Source: Endothia cerciana (taxonomy: Eukaryota; Ascomycota; Sordariomycetes; Diaporthales; Cryphonectriaceae). From it: 64,000 bases of DNA. The DNA is taken from assembly GCA_026119935.1 (NCBI GenBank), contig JALRMH010000016.1, forward strand, positions 310,001-374,000, read 5' to 3'. Below the pieces are notes generated by a model. It did no database searches. It had not been told where the DNA came from and worked only from the letters and a program-made list of their open reading frames with translations. A program made the position numbers and the translations under genes. This document shows, in pieces, positions 1-10,084 of the stretch (position 1 is the first letter of the stretch; the number at the start of each line of letters is the position of its first letter).

Positions 1-711
1 CCCCATCAGCTCCTCGAGCGAAGCAAGAGCACCGCCCCGTATCTTGTCCTCCGTCGGCCACGGCTGGAATGTCGTGTCCGTCAGCGGGTCGAGGAAGCGA
101 TTCCAGTCCTCCGGGAGCGCGGTGCCACTCCCGGCCTGTTGCTGTACTGCCACCTGACTGGCAGGAGCAGGCGACCTTGCCGCGCCATTGGCCCCGGCGG
201 GCGTCTGGCCCCCAGGAGCGGGCGTCTGTGCCGCCGTCGTGTAGGGAGTGCCCGCCGCGTCGCCGGTGCTCATCCCGCTGTCCTCGCCATTCACACCGCC
301 GGCGCCGCCTCCAGCTGCGGCCGCGGAGGCAAGGATGCTCGGCGGCGGCATGGTGGTCTTGCTGATCCGCCTCGCGTACTGCAGCAGCTCCTCCCAGTTG
401 ACATCGTGGCGCGGCGCCTCGGGGAAGGTGGTTATGTTTGTGGAGCTCATGTCGCGGCGGGTGGTCCAGAGCAGGCGCAGCGTGTCGCGGATCTGGGCAT
501 CGAGGGCCTCGGAGGAGGCCTTGAGGCTGGTGAGGAGGGCATGGTTGGTCTGGTGCCTCTCGAGCAGCTGCAGGCCCTCGGCCAGGGCGCGGTCGGCGGC
601 GGCGAGCTCGAGGCCTGCGGCGGGCTGGGGCGTGTACTTTGCGACGGACTCGGTGAGGGTGACGAGGGCGCGCTCGAGGCGCTCGAAGCGCGCGTCTATG
701 TAGGTGTCCAT
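1..711 (-). CDS. MED4: Mediator complex subunit 4 (partial, 3' end off the window)
   Basis: Subunit of the Mediator middle module, which links gene-specific activators to RNA polymerase II in the nucleus. Reading leftward from the ATG at 711 gives 237 uninterrupted codons to the window edge. Residues 1-35 form the usual N-terminal amphipathic helix (MDTYIDARFERLERALVTLT). A coiled-coil-rich Med4 core follows (about 40-125), ending in the family signature with NWEELLQYARRISKTT then MPPP, the most diagnostic stretch. After that comes an Ala/Gly/Pro/Thr-rich linker, and a second conserved patch with PEDWNRFLDPLTDTTFQPWP just before the edge. The C-terminus is missing only because the window ends. 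It is divergent from QCR10, with about 370 nt between the two start codons. No intron is seen in the visible part. Confidence 0.93.
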   Translation of the reverse strand, partial: MDTYIDARFERLERALVTLTESVAKYTPQPAAGLELAAADRALAEGLQLLERHQTNHALLTSLKASSEALDAQIRDTLRLLWTTRRDMSSTNITTFPEAPRHDVNWEELLQYARRISKTTMPPPSILASAAAAGGGAGGVNGEDSGMSTGDAAGTPYTTAAQTPAPGGQTPAGANGAARSPAPASQVAVQQQAGSGTALPEDWNRFLDPLTDTTFQPWPTEDKIRGGALASLEELMG

Positions 712-1083
712 CGTGGAGGTCGCAAGAGGGCGCTGCGGGTGGTCGCGGAGGGTCGGGCCTGGTAAGGAAGCCGGGCAATCCGAAGAATCCCAACGCTGGA
801 TTCTGAGGCTGTTGAAATCCAGGGAGGGTAAATGGGAGTAACCAGAGCTTGAACAAGGATTGCTTCTGGTGCAGGTGCGGCAGGGGATGCAAAAGCTGCA
901 GGGGTCTAGAAGCTGGAAGGTCCAAAACCTCAGGCACTAAAATCCCGATCCCGGTGGAACCCGGCCTGAGGAACTCCCAAGTCGCGCATCATCGTTGAAC
1001 CAGTAGCCAATGCAACGATTCCCAACCTCGCCGTCGACAGACCCAAGAAGCTACACCACCCCGTTCGCCACAACCACATCACA
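712..1083. promoter_or_regulatory. Shared divergent promoter region MED4 / QCR10
   Basis: These 372 nt separate the two outward-facing start codons, so both promoters and 5' leaders must lie here or overlap the genes. I see an inverted-CCAAT-like ATTGG-free region with one AGCCAATGCAACG stretch near 1005-1020, but no TATA box I would defend. The bidirectional role is inferred from layout only. Confidence 0.4.
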
Positions 1084-2006
1084 ATGTACCCAGTAAGCCT
1101 CCCCTCCCCCTAGCAACGGCTTTTGTGACAGCCAATTGGACCTCCAAGGGGCATAATGCCACGCTGGAGGCGCTCTTACTAAACAGCTCTTTAATGCAGA
1201 CTCAGATCCGTCGGGCAGAGCCCTACCCTCGGTACAAGAGCCCTTATGGCCCTAAGTAAGACTGCGCACCACCCCACCGACCGACACCGGCAGTTACCGA
1301 AGCCTCGAGAACTCCATGCCCGACGTGCTGGCTGGCACAACTTGCAACGCAGCAGTCTCGGCGCCTTCGGGTGCGGTTGTGATGGGCCCATGGGCTAACG
1401 ATGGGATTCTAGGTACAACTTCCAGCCACATGTCGCTGGTCTCACCGGCAAGCAGGCCATTGGACTGTATGTGTTCACTACTCTTGGTACATGGCCGACC
1501 TGATGGAGGCTGGACCTGAAGCTCAAGCTAGAGGAAGAGGAGAGAAAGGCAGTGGGGACGTCGGGTTCTCGCCCTTCATGATGCTCCCTGTGGAAGGTCT
1601 AGGGGCTTATAAGGCAGAAGTTTCAGAGGGTCCAGGCCTCGGATGGTTCTGTGGTGCTCGAGCTTCATGGTCTGGTCATGCGTGATGGAAGATCGAGGCT
1701 GACCTGGATATCTCTATAGGGGCATGAAGACTGCGGGTCTTGGCGGCGTTGCTCTGTTTGCGGTCATTTTCTACGCCTCCGGCATTCCAAAAGTACAGCG
1801 TGATGTCCTTCAGGTAGGCAGTCGCTCTCGACGGCTATGCCACCGCAGCTAGACTGACATGAGCTTTGCAGAAAGTCCCCTTCTTCGGCAGCTACTTCAC
1901 CAACGAGATCCCTCCAGAGGACAACGTGAGTATATCACACTTTGTGCTGAAGCGGTGTTTTGCCCAGGCTTGTGCTGTGGCTGATGTTCCACCTTAGCCC
2001 TTCTAG
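1084..2006 (+). CDS. QCR10: Cytochrome b-c1 complex subunit 10 (fungal Qcr10), six coding exons
   Basis: Small single-helix subunit of respiratory complex III in the inner mitochondrial membrane. Exons are 1084-1092, 1200-1255, 1413-1466, 1720-1813, 1872-1925 and 1998-2006, which join in frame to 276 nt (91 aa plus stop). The protein has a basic, Tyr/Pro-rich start (RRAEPYPRYKSPYGPKYNF), a hydrophobic helix at about residues 42-58 (GLGGVALFAVIFYASGIP) and the family-typical tail VPFFGSYFTNEIPPEDNPF. Yeast Qcr10 has the same layout, with a helix followed by a PLLG...PPED tail near its C-terminus. A GCTAACG branch site precedes exon 3. The first and last coding exons hold only three codons each. 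The small size, intron phases and conserved tail make the model convincing, although exon 1 rests only on frame and splice-site fit. Confidence 0.85.
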
Positions 2007-2651
2007 GTCAGTTCTGCTGCAATGTTTGTGTGGCACGAGGAGTAGACTGGACAGGATGAGGGCTAGTGGGGAATCATAGAGTCTGGCGTGCTAGGTCATG
2101 TGTAGAATGGAAGAAAAGGGCATTCGCAATAGAATTGAACTTCCAAACCCATCAGACGATGACCCCTTGTTCCTTGCCCCATGAACAAGTGCCCCTCAGG
2201 ACAGGGCTCGGTATTCAAATCTAGGATGAAGGGAGATTTATTTCGTACCCAGACTTAGACTTGCTCGTGACCCCTCAGTCGAACCTTATACACAATTCAA
2301 GCTCTAAGAATAGTTCATCCCAACATCCGGTTTACTTCAGGGGCAGCAACGGCTAAACCTCGGAGACCGGGCGTTGACAACCCTCCCTAACCCTAGGACC
2401 ACGTTGATACATTCAGGAAAGGCTGTCCACATCAGCAAGACCCATCCGAGAAGACACCACAACTCCCATATTATTTACGGCCTGTTCGATCAGACGGATC
2501 TCAACATCCTTGTTCTGATTGAACAGAGACGGCGTCGTCATCACGAAATCCGCACATGAACAGTTAGGAGCACGGACGCAGCGATATGGATCACCCGTTC
2601 TCATCATCCACCAGCTGCTCGCCCCTTTCACTTCCCTGAGGCCTCACGACA
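2007..2651. other. Intergenic, QCR10 to ALG10
   Basis: About 640 nt between two same-strand genes. It must hold the QCR10 3' UTR and terminator and the ALG10 promoter. Short open frames here have no protein-like composition, and I see no repeat or RNA gene. Confidence 0.6.
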
Positions 2652-4762
2652 ATGCGCCTCGCCGATCTACCAGACAACTTCCTTCACCATCTCGTACGGT
2701 GCTCCGCTCTCGGTCTGATACACCTTGCAGGTAGGGTCTCCCACTATCGATTCTATTACGGGTGGAGAGACGCGATGTTGTGGCCTTCTCTGTGGTTCGT
2801 GGCCATTACTGGTCTATGCTGGCAGGCCGTTGTGAATCTTTGGGTTCCGGAGCCATACCTGGATGAGATCTTCCACATCCCACAGGCGCAGAAGTACTGC
2901 CAGGGAAAATGGCAGGAGTGGGATGACAAGATCACTACTCCCCCTGGATTGTGAGTCTCACCCTCGCGCTCCCCCTCTCCACCATGTATATGGCTATGTT
3001 GTGGACGAGTCCAAGGAATTGACTGCCTCCCCAAGATACCTGCTCAGCAATGCGATCCTCCGCCTCATGTGGTTCATCCTGGGAGATTGCTCAGCCCAGG
3101 CCCTGCGGATGACGAACTGGCTCGCCATCATCTTCATGCCGTTCGTCGCCCTGCAGTGCCGCCGCCTGATCGAGGCCCGCCTGGCCGAGCGGGACTCAGA
3201 GGGCCGACAGTCCCGCCCGACCGCCCTCAGCGTCTACTCCATCCACACAGGGCTCAACGTCGCGCTGTTCCCGCTCCTCCTCTTCTTCTCAGGCCTGTAC
3301 TACACGGACGTCTTCTCGACGCTCGTCGTGCTGGTCGCGTACTGGACCCACCTGGCGCGGGTGGGCACCGGGCCCGTCCCGTGGAGGAGCGACGCCCTCG
3401 TGGTGCTGCTGGGCGTCGCGGCACTGTTCATGAGGCAGACTAACGTCTTCTGGGTGGTCGCCTTCATGGGCGGCCTCGAGGCCGTCCACGCGGTCAAGCT
3501 GCTGCGCCCCCCGCCCACGAGCTTCGGGCAGTCTGACCGCGAGACCAGGTTCAAGTTCTACCTCTGGAGGTACTCTCAGGGAGGCGTGCACGACCCCCCA
3601 CTGGGAGAAGCTGGGCTGGAGGGTAAGCGCCCCCCCCCCCCCAACTGTGGTTCATAACGAGGCCCGGTGGCTGATCATCCGGGGACAGATGTGTTCCTCT
3701 GCGTGTTGAGCATTGGCATTGCGGTGATCTGCAACATCTTCCGCGTGCTGAGGCAGATCTGGGCCCATATTGTGGTGGCAGTCCTATTCGTGGGCTTCGT
3801 CTTTTGGAACGGTGGTGTTGTGCTTGGTATGTCGGCCCTCCTCCCTTCGGGTCAGCCCAGCCAGTATGTATGTGTGTGCTAACGGCCGTGCAGGCGACAA
3901 GTCCAACCACGTCGCGACGATCCACCTGGCACAGCTGCTCTACATCTGGCCCCTGTTCGCCTTCTTCTCGGCGCCGCTGCTCCTGCCCCGGGTCGCGCAG
4001 CCGGTCCTGAGCTTGTTCGAGGGGGAGCCGACAGCCCACAGGCCGCCCGAGGGGTCCAGCTCCGGCTCCCTGGCCGGCCTGCTGAACCTCGCGGGCCACG
4101 CCTCCCTGGCGCCCCTGTCCCTGGCCATCGTCCAGTACAACACCATCATCCACCCCTTCACCCTGGCGGACAACAGGCACTACATGTTCTACGTCTTCAG
4201 GTACAGCATACTGCGCGCGGGCTGGGTGCGCTATGCCCTGGTGCCGGCCTACGTCTCCTGCGGGCTGCTTTGCTGGAAGGCCCTGGGAGGCCTACCCAGC
4301 CCAGGCCCTCGGTCGGCAGGCAAGCCTCGCAGTGGGGAGGGCAGCAGGCCGACGGCAGGGGACAAGGGGGGCGGCGACACCGCAGCGCTGCCGCCTGTCC
4401 ACGACGACCTCGCCTCCCCCGCGAGCACGTCCCACCTGGGCCCGTCCCTGTCGACCGCGCTGGTCTGGCTCCTCACCACCGTGCTGTCGCTCGTCACCGC
4501 CCCGCTCGTCGAGCCGCGGTACTTCATCCTGCCCTGGGTGTTCTGGCGCCTCCTGATGCCCTCCTGGTCCGTACCCCGCAGCCTGCAGAGGGGGCCCCTC
4601 AGGCTGGGTGGGAGGTATGACGTGAGGCTGTGGGCTGAGACGGCGTGGTTCGTGTTGGTGAACGTGGTGACCATGTACATATTCATCACGAGGCCTTTCT
4701 ACTGGAGGAATGGGGACGGGTCATTGGTAGATGGTGAAGGGGTGCAGAGGTTTATGTGGTGA
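2652..4762 (+). CDS. ALG10: Dol-P-Glc:Glc2Man9GlcNAc2-PP-dolichol alpha-1,2-glucosyltransferase
   Basis: ER membrane enzyme that adds the third and last glucose to the lipid-linked oligosaccharide before N-glycan transfer. Exons are 2652-2950, 3036-3622, 3689-3826 and 3894-4762, giving 630 aa. Signatures are PEPYLDEIFHIPQAQKYC with the following WDDKITTPPGLYLLS (the second part is rebuilt across intron 1, whose acceptor is CCCCAAG), and WNGGVVLGDKSNHVATIHL across intron 3, preceded by a GCTAACG branch site. Many hydrophobic segments are spread through the protein, as expected for this multi-pass GT59 family. The C-terminal third contains PLVEPRYFILPWVFWRLL, also typical. A low-complexity Pro/Gly/Ser insert lies at about 4290-4440. 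The start at 2652 is the first in-frame ATG; a short 5' extension before the conserved region leaves the exact start uncertain. Confidence 0.93.
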
Positions 4763-5342
4763 GGGACCATGGTGTACATTTTCCATTCTTGGGGACGAGG
4801 TGCAAGGAGTGAAATGACCTGGGTCGGGGTAAAGAGCTGTCCATATCGCCTCTAATCTTCGGTACCAGGTACTATAGGCCCGTATTGCAGCCCAGGCCCG
4901 AAGGTAGAACTCCTTGTATAATACATCTGGCATAAATAAGATAGATATGACGTCTGTTAAAGACGGGAAGCGATGGTTGCAATCCAAAGCGATGATGCTT
5001 TTCTTCATTTGACAGTGGTGGCACTTTTGTCTTTCTGTCTCTCTCTCTCTCTGCCATATAAAGCAAGGGACAACCGACAAGATGTGGCGATGATGTCCCC
5101 CACCATAATCCAATGTCATATATGCAAACAAGCCAACACGCCAGCCGCCCGTGGTGATGTACACAATGAGTATGCAGCCTGCCCTCCCTTTCCATCCCTT
5201 ACCCGGAACGCCGAATGTGAATACGCATACAGACCCAGCTCTTGTGGTCCATTCCATCGCGTGGACTACTGGTGTGATTTTGTCTCCTCCTGCTTTTTGG
5301 TTTTGCCTCGCCGACCCCCTCATCTTGGCTTATACAGCTCCA
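4763..5342. other. Intergenic between convergent ALG10 and the unknown gene
   Basis: Tail-to-tail spacer of about 580 nt. It holds a CT-rich run at about 5036-5053 and AT-richer DNA suited to two 3' UTRs. Overlapping open frames on both strands have no recognisable content. Confidence 0.55.
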
Positions 5343-5798
5343 TCATAAACTCATCCTATCCAGGCTCAACCGGTCCCCGCTCTTGACCCTCCTCACGACC
5401 CCCAGCTTGAAGAACTTCTCCTCGCCGCCGGCCGTCCTCCCGCCGATGTACATCCTGTCGGCGCCCAGTACTTCGCGGAAGCCCTCGGAGCTGGAGTCGC
5501 TGCCCCGCCGCCGCGGCTGCTGCGGGATGGGTATGCCCCTCGGCGAGTGTAACCTGGCGGCGGCTGCCGCGGCGGCGGCGGCCTGTGCTGCCGTCCCGGA
5601 GGTTGCTGTAGAGGTAGAGTGCCCGCGGGAGGGGCCGGAGGATGGTGTTGACACGGAGTAGGATGTCGCAGCTGTGGTTGTGGCCGTGGGGGAGGTTGAG
5701 GGCTGGGGCTTATTTGCCGACGACGAGAGGGAGGGTGCTGGCTGTTGCCGGAAGGCGGCGAAGAAGCCGGAGAGGAAGAAGGGTCGCTGAGGGGCCAT
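5343..5798 (-). CDS. Conserved filamentous-fungal protein of unknown function
   Basis: Single-exon frame of 151 aa starting MAPQRPFFLSGFFAAF. Residues 20-85 are Ser/Thr/Ala-rich and disordered, including an alanine run. The C-terminal part (about 95-151) looks constrained: a GSDSSSEGF patch, then GADRMYIGGRTAGGEEKFFK, then LGVVRRVKSGDRLSLDRMSL at the very end. I recall similar short ascomycete proteins sharing this C-terminal block but no assigned function. The RRVKSGDRLSLDRMSL end, with spaced basic and Ser residues, looks like a phosphorylation or docking motif; that is inference. The gene is convergent with ALG10. No signal peptide or clear membrane helix is seen, though the N-terminus is mildly hydrophobic. 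Confidence 0.75.
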   Translation of the reverse strand: MAPQRPFFLSGFFAAFRQQPAPSLSSSANKPQPSTSPTATTTAATSYSVSTPSSGPSRGHSTSTATSGTAAQAAAAAAAAARLHSPRGIPIPQQPRRRGSDSSSEGFREVLGADRMYIGGRTAGGEEKFFKLGVVRRVKSGDRLSLDRMSL

Positions 5799-6112
5799 CG
5801 TGACGGCGTGTGTGTGTGTGTTTGCGTTGGCGTTGGCGTTGAGGCGGGTGCGGGCGTCGAACCCTTTTGATATCCGCGTCGGGTCGTCGCTAGTTGGGGA
5901 GAGGGGGTGGGCTATCGTCGGTCGTTTCTGGCTTGTGACTGTGATGTCGTTCCGCAGAGGGAAAAAGCAAACACACCGCGGGCCTGATAGAGTTTTAAGG
6001 GGGGTTCTGTCTATCGTAACCAGGCTCGTCGATCCGACAGGTCTACTGTGATACTTGGCTGTTGAACAGACAGGCGTCGTTTAGGGGAGGGGAGAAGAGA
6101 GAGATAGAATGG

Positions 6113-6165
<53 letters not shown>

Positions 6166-7997
6166 TGTGTGTGAGTGAGATGCAGTAGGATGGTGGAGTT
6201 CTGTTTTTGTTCTGATCTCGCAGGGTGACTTCGATCTGGGGATTTTGATAGTGGAGGGAACTAAGGACGGGTTGACGTACTGCCCATGCTGCTGTGGTGG
6301 TGGTAGTGGTACTACGTGCAGTTAGTTGTATGGGAGCGTGGAGAGGGCAGCTGCAAGCGTCACAGCCTGGGGCAGGCCTTGGCTGTTTGGTTAGCTCCTG
6401 GGTCTCCGACCTCTTCTTCCCTCTCGGCCAATGTCGGAACGCCCATTTCGGCTTCGGCCAGGAGGAAGAAATGGGTTGGCTGCTGTTGGCAGGGTGGAGG
6501 GTGACCCCCCATGTGCGGTGGGTCTGATTAGCGGGGGGCCTGTGGGGAAGAGGGCACCCGCTGGAGGGGCCGCTAGAGGGGGGCGGCTGGACGGGCTGGA
6601 CGTGCTGGACGGGGCTTGACGGGCCTGACGGGTCCTTGAGGGCCAGTGCGTTCGCGGGGGGTTCTGGTTCTCTTGAGGGTTCTCGCGGGGAAGGGTGGAA
6701 TGAAAGACCCATGTAGTATGTACCATGTACTGTACTGTACATACCATGCAGTACACTCTGGCCCTACATATAGTACATAGTACCATGATAGATCCTCACG
6801 ATGATGCGGCTCTACTGTGGTATGGTTATACCGCATCTGCGACGGCACTCTGGGGAGGGAGTCAAATCCCAGATCCCCTCCCCTCCTCTCCCGGGCCAGC
6901 CTTTTCTGTCCGCCTTGGGCCGAGTCCAAGGTGTGCCGTATCGGGTTGGCCCTGACAAGCATCGTCCCACACGCAGCCTGTCGACCATCCATCTGCAAAG
7001 CCCCATCAAGGCCCGTTCTACCCGAGGCTATGAGTTACCGGTTCGTAAGAACTACCGAGACTGGCAGCCTTGGTCAGGCGCAAGGCGGAAGGAGGATCAC
7101 ATCTCCACCTCATCCGAGGTCGGCAGCGGGTGGGCATTGTCAGGCCATCTCTGCACACCACCACAACCTCCCTCGCCTCGCCGCGCCGCGAGAACCCCGA
7201 GGTCAGGAATAACGCAGCTTGCTTGTATGGCTGGCCTGGCTCGCGCTTGCGCAGCTGCTGCTCCAGCGGAGCGGCGGCCTTGCCGAGAGGAGCGAGGCTC
7301 GCCTGGTCCCTCGCGGGATAGCTCTGCCGGCGCTGAACTATATCGTTCGACACATCTTAGTAGTCCCTAAAAGCAGTCAGGCCCAATGGGATATCTCCCG
7401 ATGTGGCGTCCTATTTCTCGAGCAGAGGGGCACATATCTGGTTGATTCGTATGGTTTGAGTCTGCTCAGTGCTTGCGTTTGAATTGCCCGTCTGAACCTA
7501 GCAGGCTCATCCCCAGGCCGCCATGGCTGGATAGAGACATATGAGCCAGTGCGATCTTCAGGTGACCTTTGTTGTCTACTCAGGATGGATTTCATATCGC
7601 AGATCGTCCGTAGGCCTAGCCTCTGAGCTGGCTTGCGAGCCCGGTCGCCCGCCAGGGGAGGAGACCCTGGGAACGAAACGTCCTGCGTCTCAGCATCGAT
7701 GGCTTCTACCACGACTCTCAAAGAGCCTCCGAGGAAGATAGCCTCAGCAGAATCTCGCCTCTGGTTCTCGACATCAGCCTGCCACCAATTTCATCGAATC
7801 CCGTGCTCTGCGTCCAATCTCTCGTCGCGTGCTGAGCTGAGTAGGACCTTTACCTGCCTGGCCCACCTCTTACTGCACCAGACCAGTGCCAACCCGATGC
7901 TTCTCCTACTATTCCTTCTCTATAGCTAATAATCTCGCCGTCTTGCCTTGGCCAGAACCACCTCCATCCCCAGGCGGACAACCGCACTGCATCGGAA
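5799..7997. other. Long intergenic region with a (TG)n microsatellite
   Basis: About 2.2 kb without a gene I can support. A (TG)n tract of about 19 units runs from 6116 to 6154. The segment 6710-6790 is rich in GTAC/TACTGTAC palindrome-like steps. Several 100-240-codon open frames exist on both strands, but they are artefacts of GC-rich low-complexity DNA (His/Thr runs from the TG repeat, Pro/Arg/Gly bias). It probably contains the promoters of the flanking divergent genes. Confidence 0.6.
6116..6154. repeat. (TG)n dinucleotide microsatellite
   Basis: Uninterrupted TG/GT repeat of about 39 nt, followed by a mixed GA/GT stretch. It lies in the leader side of the minus-strand unknown gene. Such tracts are length-variable by slippage. 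Confidence 0.95.
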
Positions 7998-8872
7998 ATG
8001 GCCACAGAGCAGACCACATATGCAAAAGTCCTGGGTGACTACCACGGCGATGCGCATGACGACTCCAGCACCGACGTCAGTGAGTCGCTGATGGGCCATC
8101 ATGGGCAGGATAGCTGGGACGGGTTGAGGCGCGGTGCACGGCCGGGACAGACCAGGAGCCGACGGTTCCGTTCTGCGGTGCTGCTCCAAGGGCTGCTGAA
8201 TACAGCGCTGCTGGTCTTGGTCACCATCCTGCTGATCGACAGGCGAGGGCACCAGGGCCGCAACAGCCGATTTGAGGGCAGCGGCGACATCACCGGCTTC
8301 ATACCGGCCGTGACGCAGCACATCAAGACGTTCGTGCCGGACATGTCGTTCGTGCCGGAGAACGGCACCGAGTTCTTCACGGATGCTGTCAGGCAGAAGT
8401 GGCTCGACATAGTACCCAGTGCGTCCCTCCTTCAAGACTTCCATCTCCTCGCCTCGGCGGCCCCAGACCGATACTAACGTTAATAGCAGAGGGCCTCGGC
8501 TACATCCAGATCCCGGAGCCCTCCCACTACGACAACCTCCCGCACCCGGTGGAGGGCTACAGCAGCACCGTCTTCACGACCTCGGTCACGCATCAGCTGC
8601 ACTGCCTCTACAACATCATCGAGGTGTACTCCTCCCTCACGTCGGGGCAGCGCATCCAACCGCAGATGCAGGGCCACCTGCCGCACTGCTTCGAGTATCT
8701 CAGGCAGAGCATCATGTGCTGCGGGGACACGGCGCTCGAGGGCCAGCACACGACCTTCCCCGAGGGGATCATAGGTAGCGATGGCTGGGATGCGAGGCAT
8801 GTCTGTAAGGACTACGACGCGATCGCGGGGTTCCTGGAGAAGAACAGGGCCGATGACCAGGTCTGGATCTAG
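7998..8872 (+). CDS. UstYa-family (DUF3328) oxidase-like protein
   Basis: Member of the fungal UstYa family, first known from ustiloxin and other dikaritin RiPP clusters, where these proteins catalyse oxidative cyclisation or related oxidations. Exons are 7998-8418 and 8490-8872, with an ACTAACG branch site in the intron; the product is 267 aa. A single membrane helix lies at about residues 56-76 (FRSAVLLQGLLNTALLVLVT) after a polar N-terminus. The luminal domain carries both diagnostic HxxHC motifs: HQLHCLYNII, then HLPHCFEYLRQSIMCCGDT about 40 residues later. A DIVPKGLGYIQIP motif spans the splice junction. The final WDARHVCKDYDAI block is also typical. Neighbours to the right are an ABC-C transporter remnant and a sulfotransferase-like gene. 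I found no repeat-containing RiPP precursor nearby, so the pathway is unknown. Confidence 0.92.
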
Positions 8873-8994
8873 GGCCGCGCTCTCTCCGCAGGTCTCCCAC
8901 ACTTGCTCAGGGTTTCCCAAAAAGATAATTTATGAGCTATAAAGCTGTGGCAATACTCTGTCCAACGGTAATGACTGCGTGGTGCCAATGAGCA

Positions 8995-9921
8995 TAAACG
9001 TCACTCAACCTGCTTCTGAGTGATCTCCTCCTGAGCATCTTTCCTGGCCTGACGTCGTGCGTTTGCAGCAGCGCGCAGCTTCTGGAATTCTTCCCAACGA
9101 TTAAAGTAAAAATAAAAAATAAGCATCCGCCTCAATCTCAGCCATAATGAGCACATGTTCCTGAGCAGCCGCCTAAACTGCGACTTGACTCCTTACCATA
9201 TCAAGGTGTGTTGTCATATTGCGAATAATCCTTCTTCGATGAGCCCTCCAAGATGTCTCATACAAAATCTTCGTCGATGCTTTAGGATAATTTTTTTTTT
9301 TTTTTTGCGCTTGGAAGGCTGAAACCTTTTCCTATGCCTCAGAATCCATGTTTTCTTTGGTAAAGAGGCCAAATACTTTTCTCATGCTTCAGGACACATG
9401 TTCTCTTTGCGCTTGGTGGCCAAAACCTTCTTCTATGCTTCAGGGTCCATGTTCTCTTTGGGGCATATAGCTCGGGGTTGGTACAAAAGTTCATGGGGGG
9501 TCCGAAGAGTTCATGGTTGGTTCATGTTCACATACCGCTGTGATGATGGCGGTTGAGATGGAGGGGGTTTGCCGAAAATGGTTAGTATATGCTCGAGGAT
9601 GATTGAGGATGATTTGCAATCTTTCTGTGCCTCAGATGGTCTTGATCTGATGCGATGCATATGCAGGGAGTAGGGTGAACATACGGTTGGTGTTGTTGTG
9701 CCGAACAAACAAAAGGAAGCGTTCACGAAGTTCACGAGAAACAAATTTGACGCGTAGATCATCGACAGTGGTGAAGATCTATCATCTTCACGGATGGAGT
9801 CTAGATGTTCGTGCGAGGGCTCAAGGTCGGCGTCTTCGAAGCGATCAAGGTCTGCCTGAGAAGGCATACGGTCCATGTCGTGCGTGTCGCTGAGTGCTCG
9901 CTTGCGCTTTCGAGGAGCCAT
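8995..9921 (-). pseudogene. Decayed gene or element of unknown family, with three tandem coding repeats
   Basis: Reading leftward, an ATG at 9921 opens a charged N-terminus (MAPRKRKRALSDTHDMDRMP). A frame change near 9775 is needed to continue into VDDLRVKFVSRELRERFLLF. Further down, three degenerate repeats (9307-9360, 9361-9408, 9409-9461) each encode a KENM.PEA.EKVLA-like unit with TAG or TGA after the Ala codon. Then come LYETSWRAHRRRIIRNM, HVLIMAEIEADAY, and, after another shift, RWEEFQKLRAAANARRQARK, ending at a TGA near 9007. The protein-like signal survives in pieces, broken by stops, frame changes and homopolymer runs. CAG-to-TAG changes would fit repeat-induced point mutation. I do not recognise the family; a transposon-borne protein is possible. 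Confidence 0.5.
9307..9461. repeat. Three degenerate ~50-bp tandem repeats
   Basis: The core GGCCAAAACCTTCTTCTATG plus CTTCAGG.TCCATGTTCTCTTTG occurs three times with about 20-25% mismatch and unit length 48-54 bp. On the minus strand each unit would encode about 17 residues rich in Lys, Glu, Asn and Met. A poly-T run precedes the first copy (9293-9306). Only three copies, directly adjacent without unique spacers, so it is not a CRISPR array. Confidence 0.8.
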
Positions 9922-10084
9922 GTCGACAATACGCTGTAGGGAAGTGATTGTGTTGATGAGATTTATACAGAGAATGACAAGTAGGATAATTTGGCACTGC
10001 CACCTACCGAATTAACAGCAGCGTCTTGGAAACGAGCGTGTCGGCTGGAAGTGTGAGAATGAAGGTTGGAGGAAGAATATTAAA

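Noticed and set aside
6011..6742. Minus-strand open frame of about 240 codons
   Set aside because: It includes a His-Thr run produced by the (TG)n microsatellite and otherwise Pro/Ser/Arg-rich low complexity. No domain, no splice context.
9307..9461. Short repeats that might suggest a CRISPR-like array
   Set aside because: Three directly adjacent degenerate units with no unique spacers, in a eukaryotic genome. They read as protein-coding repeats of a decayed element.
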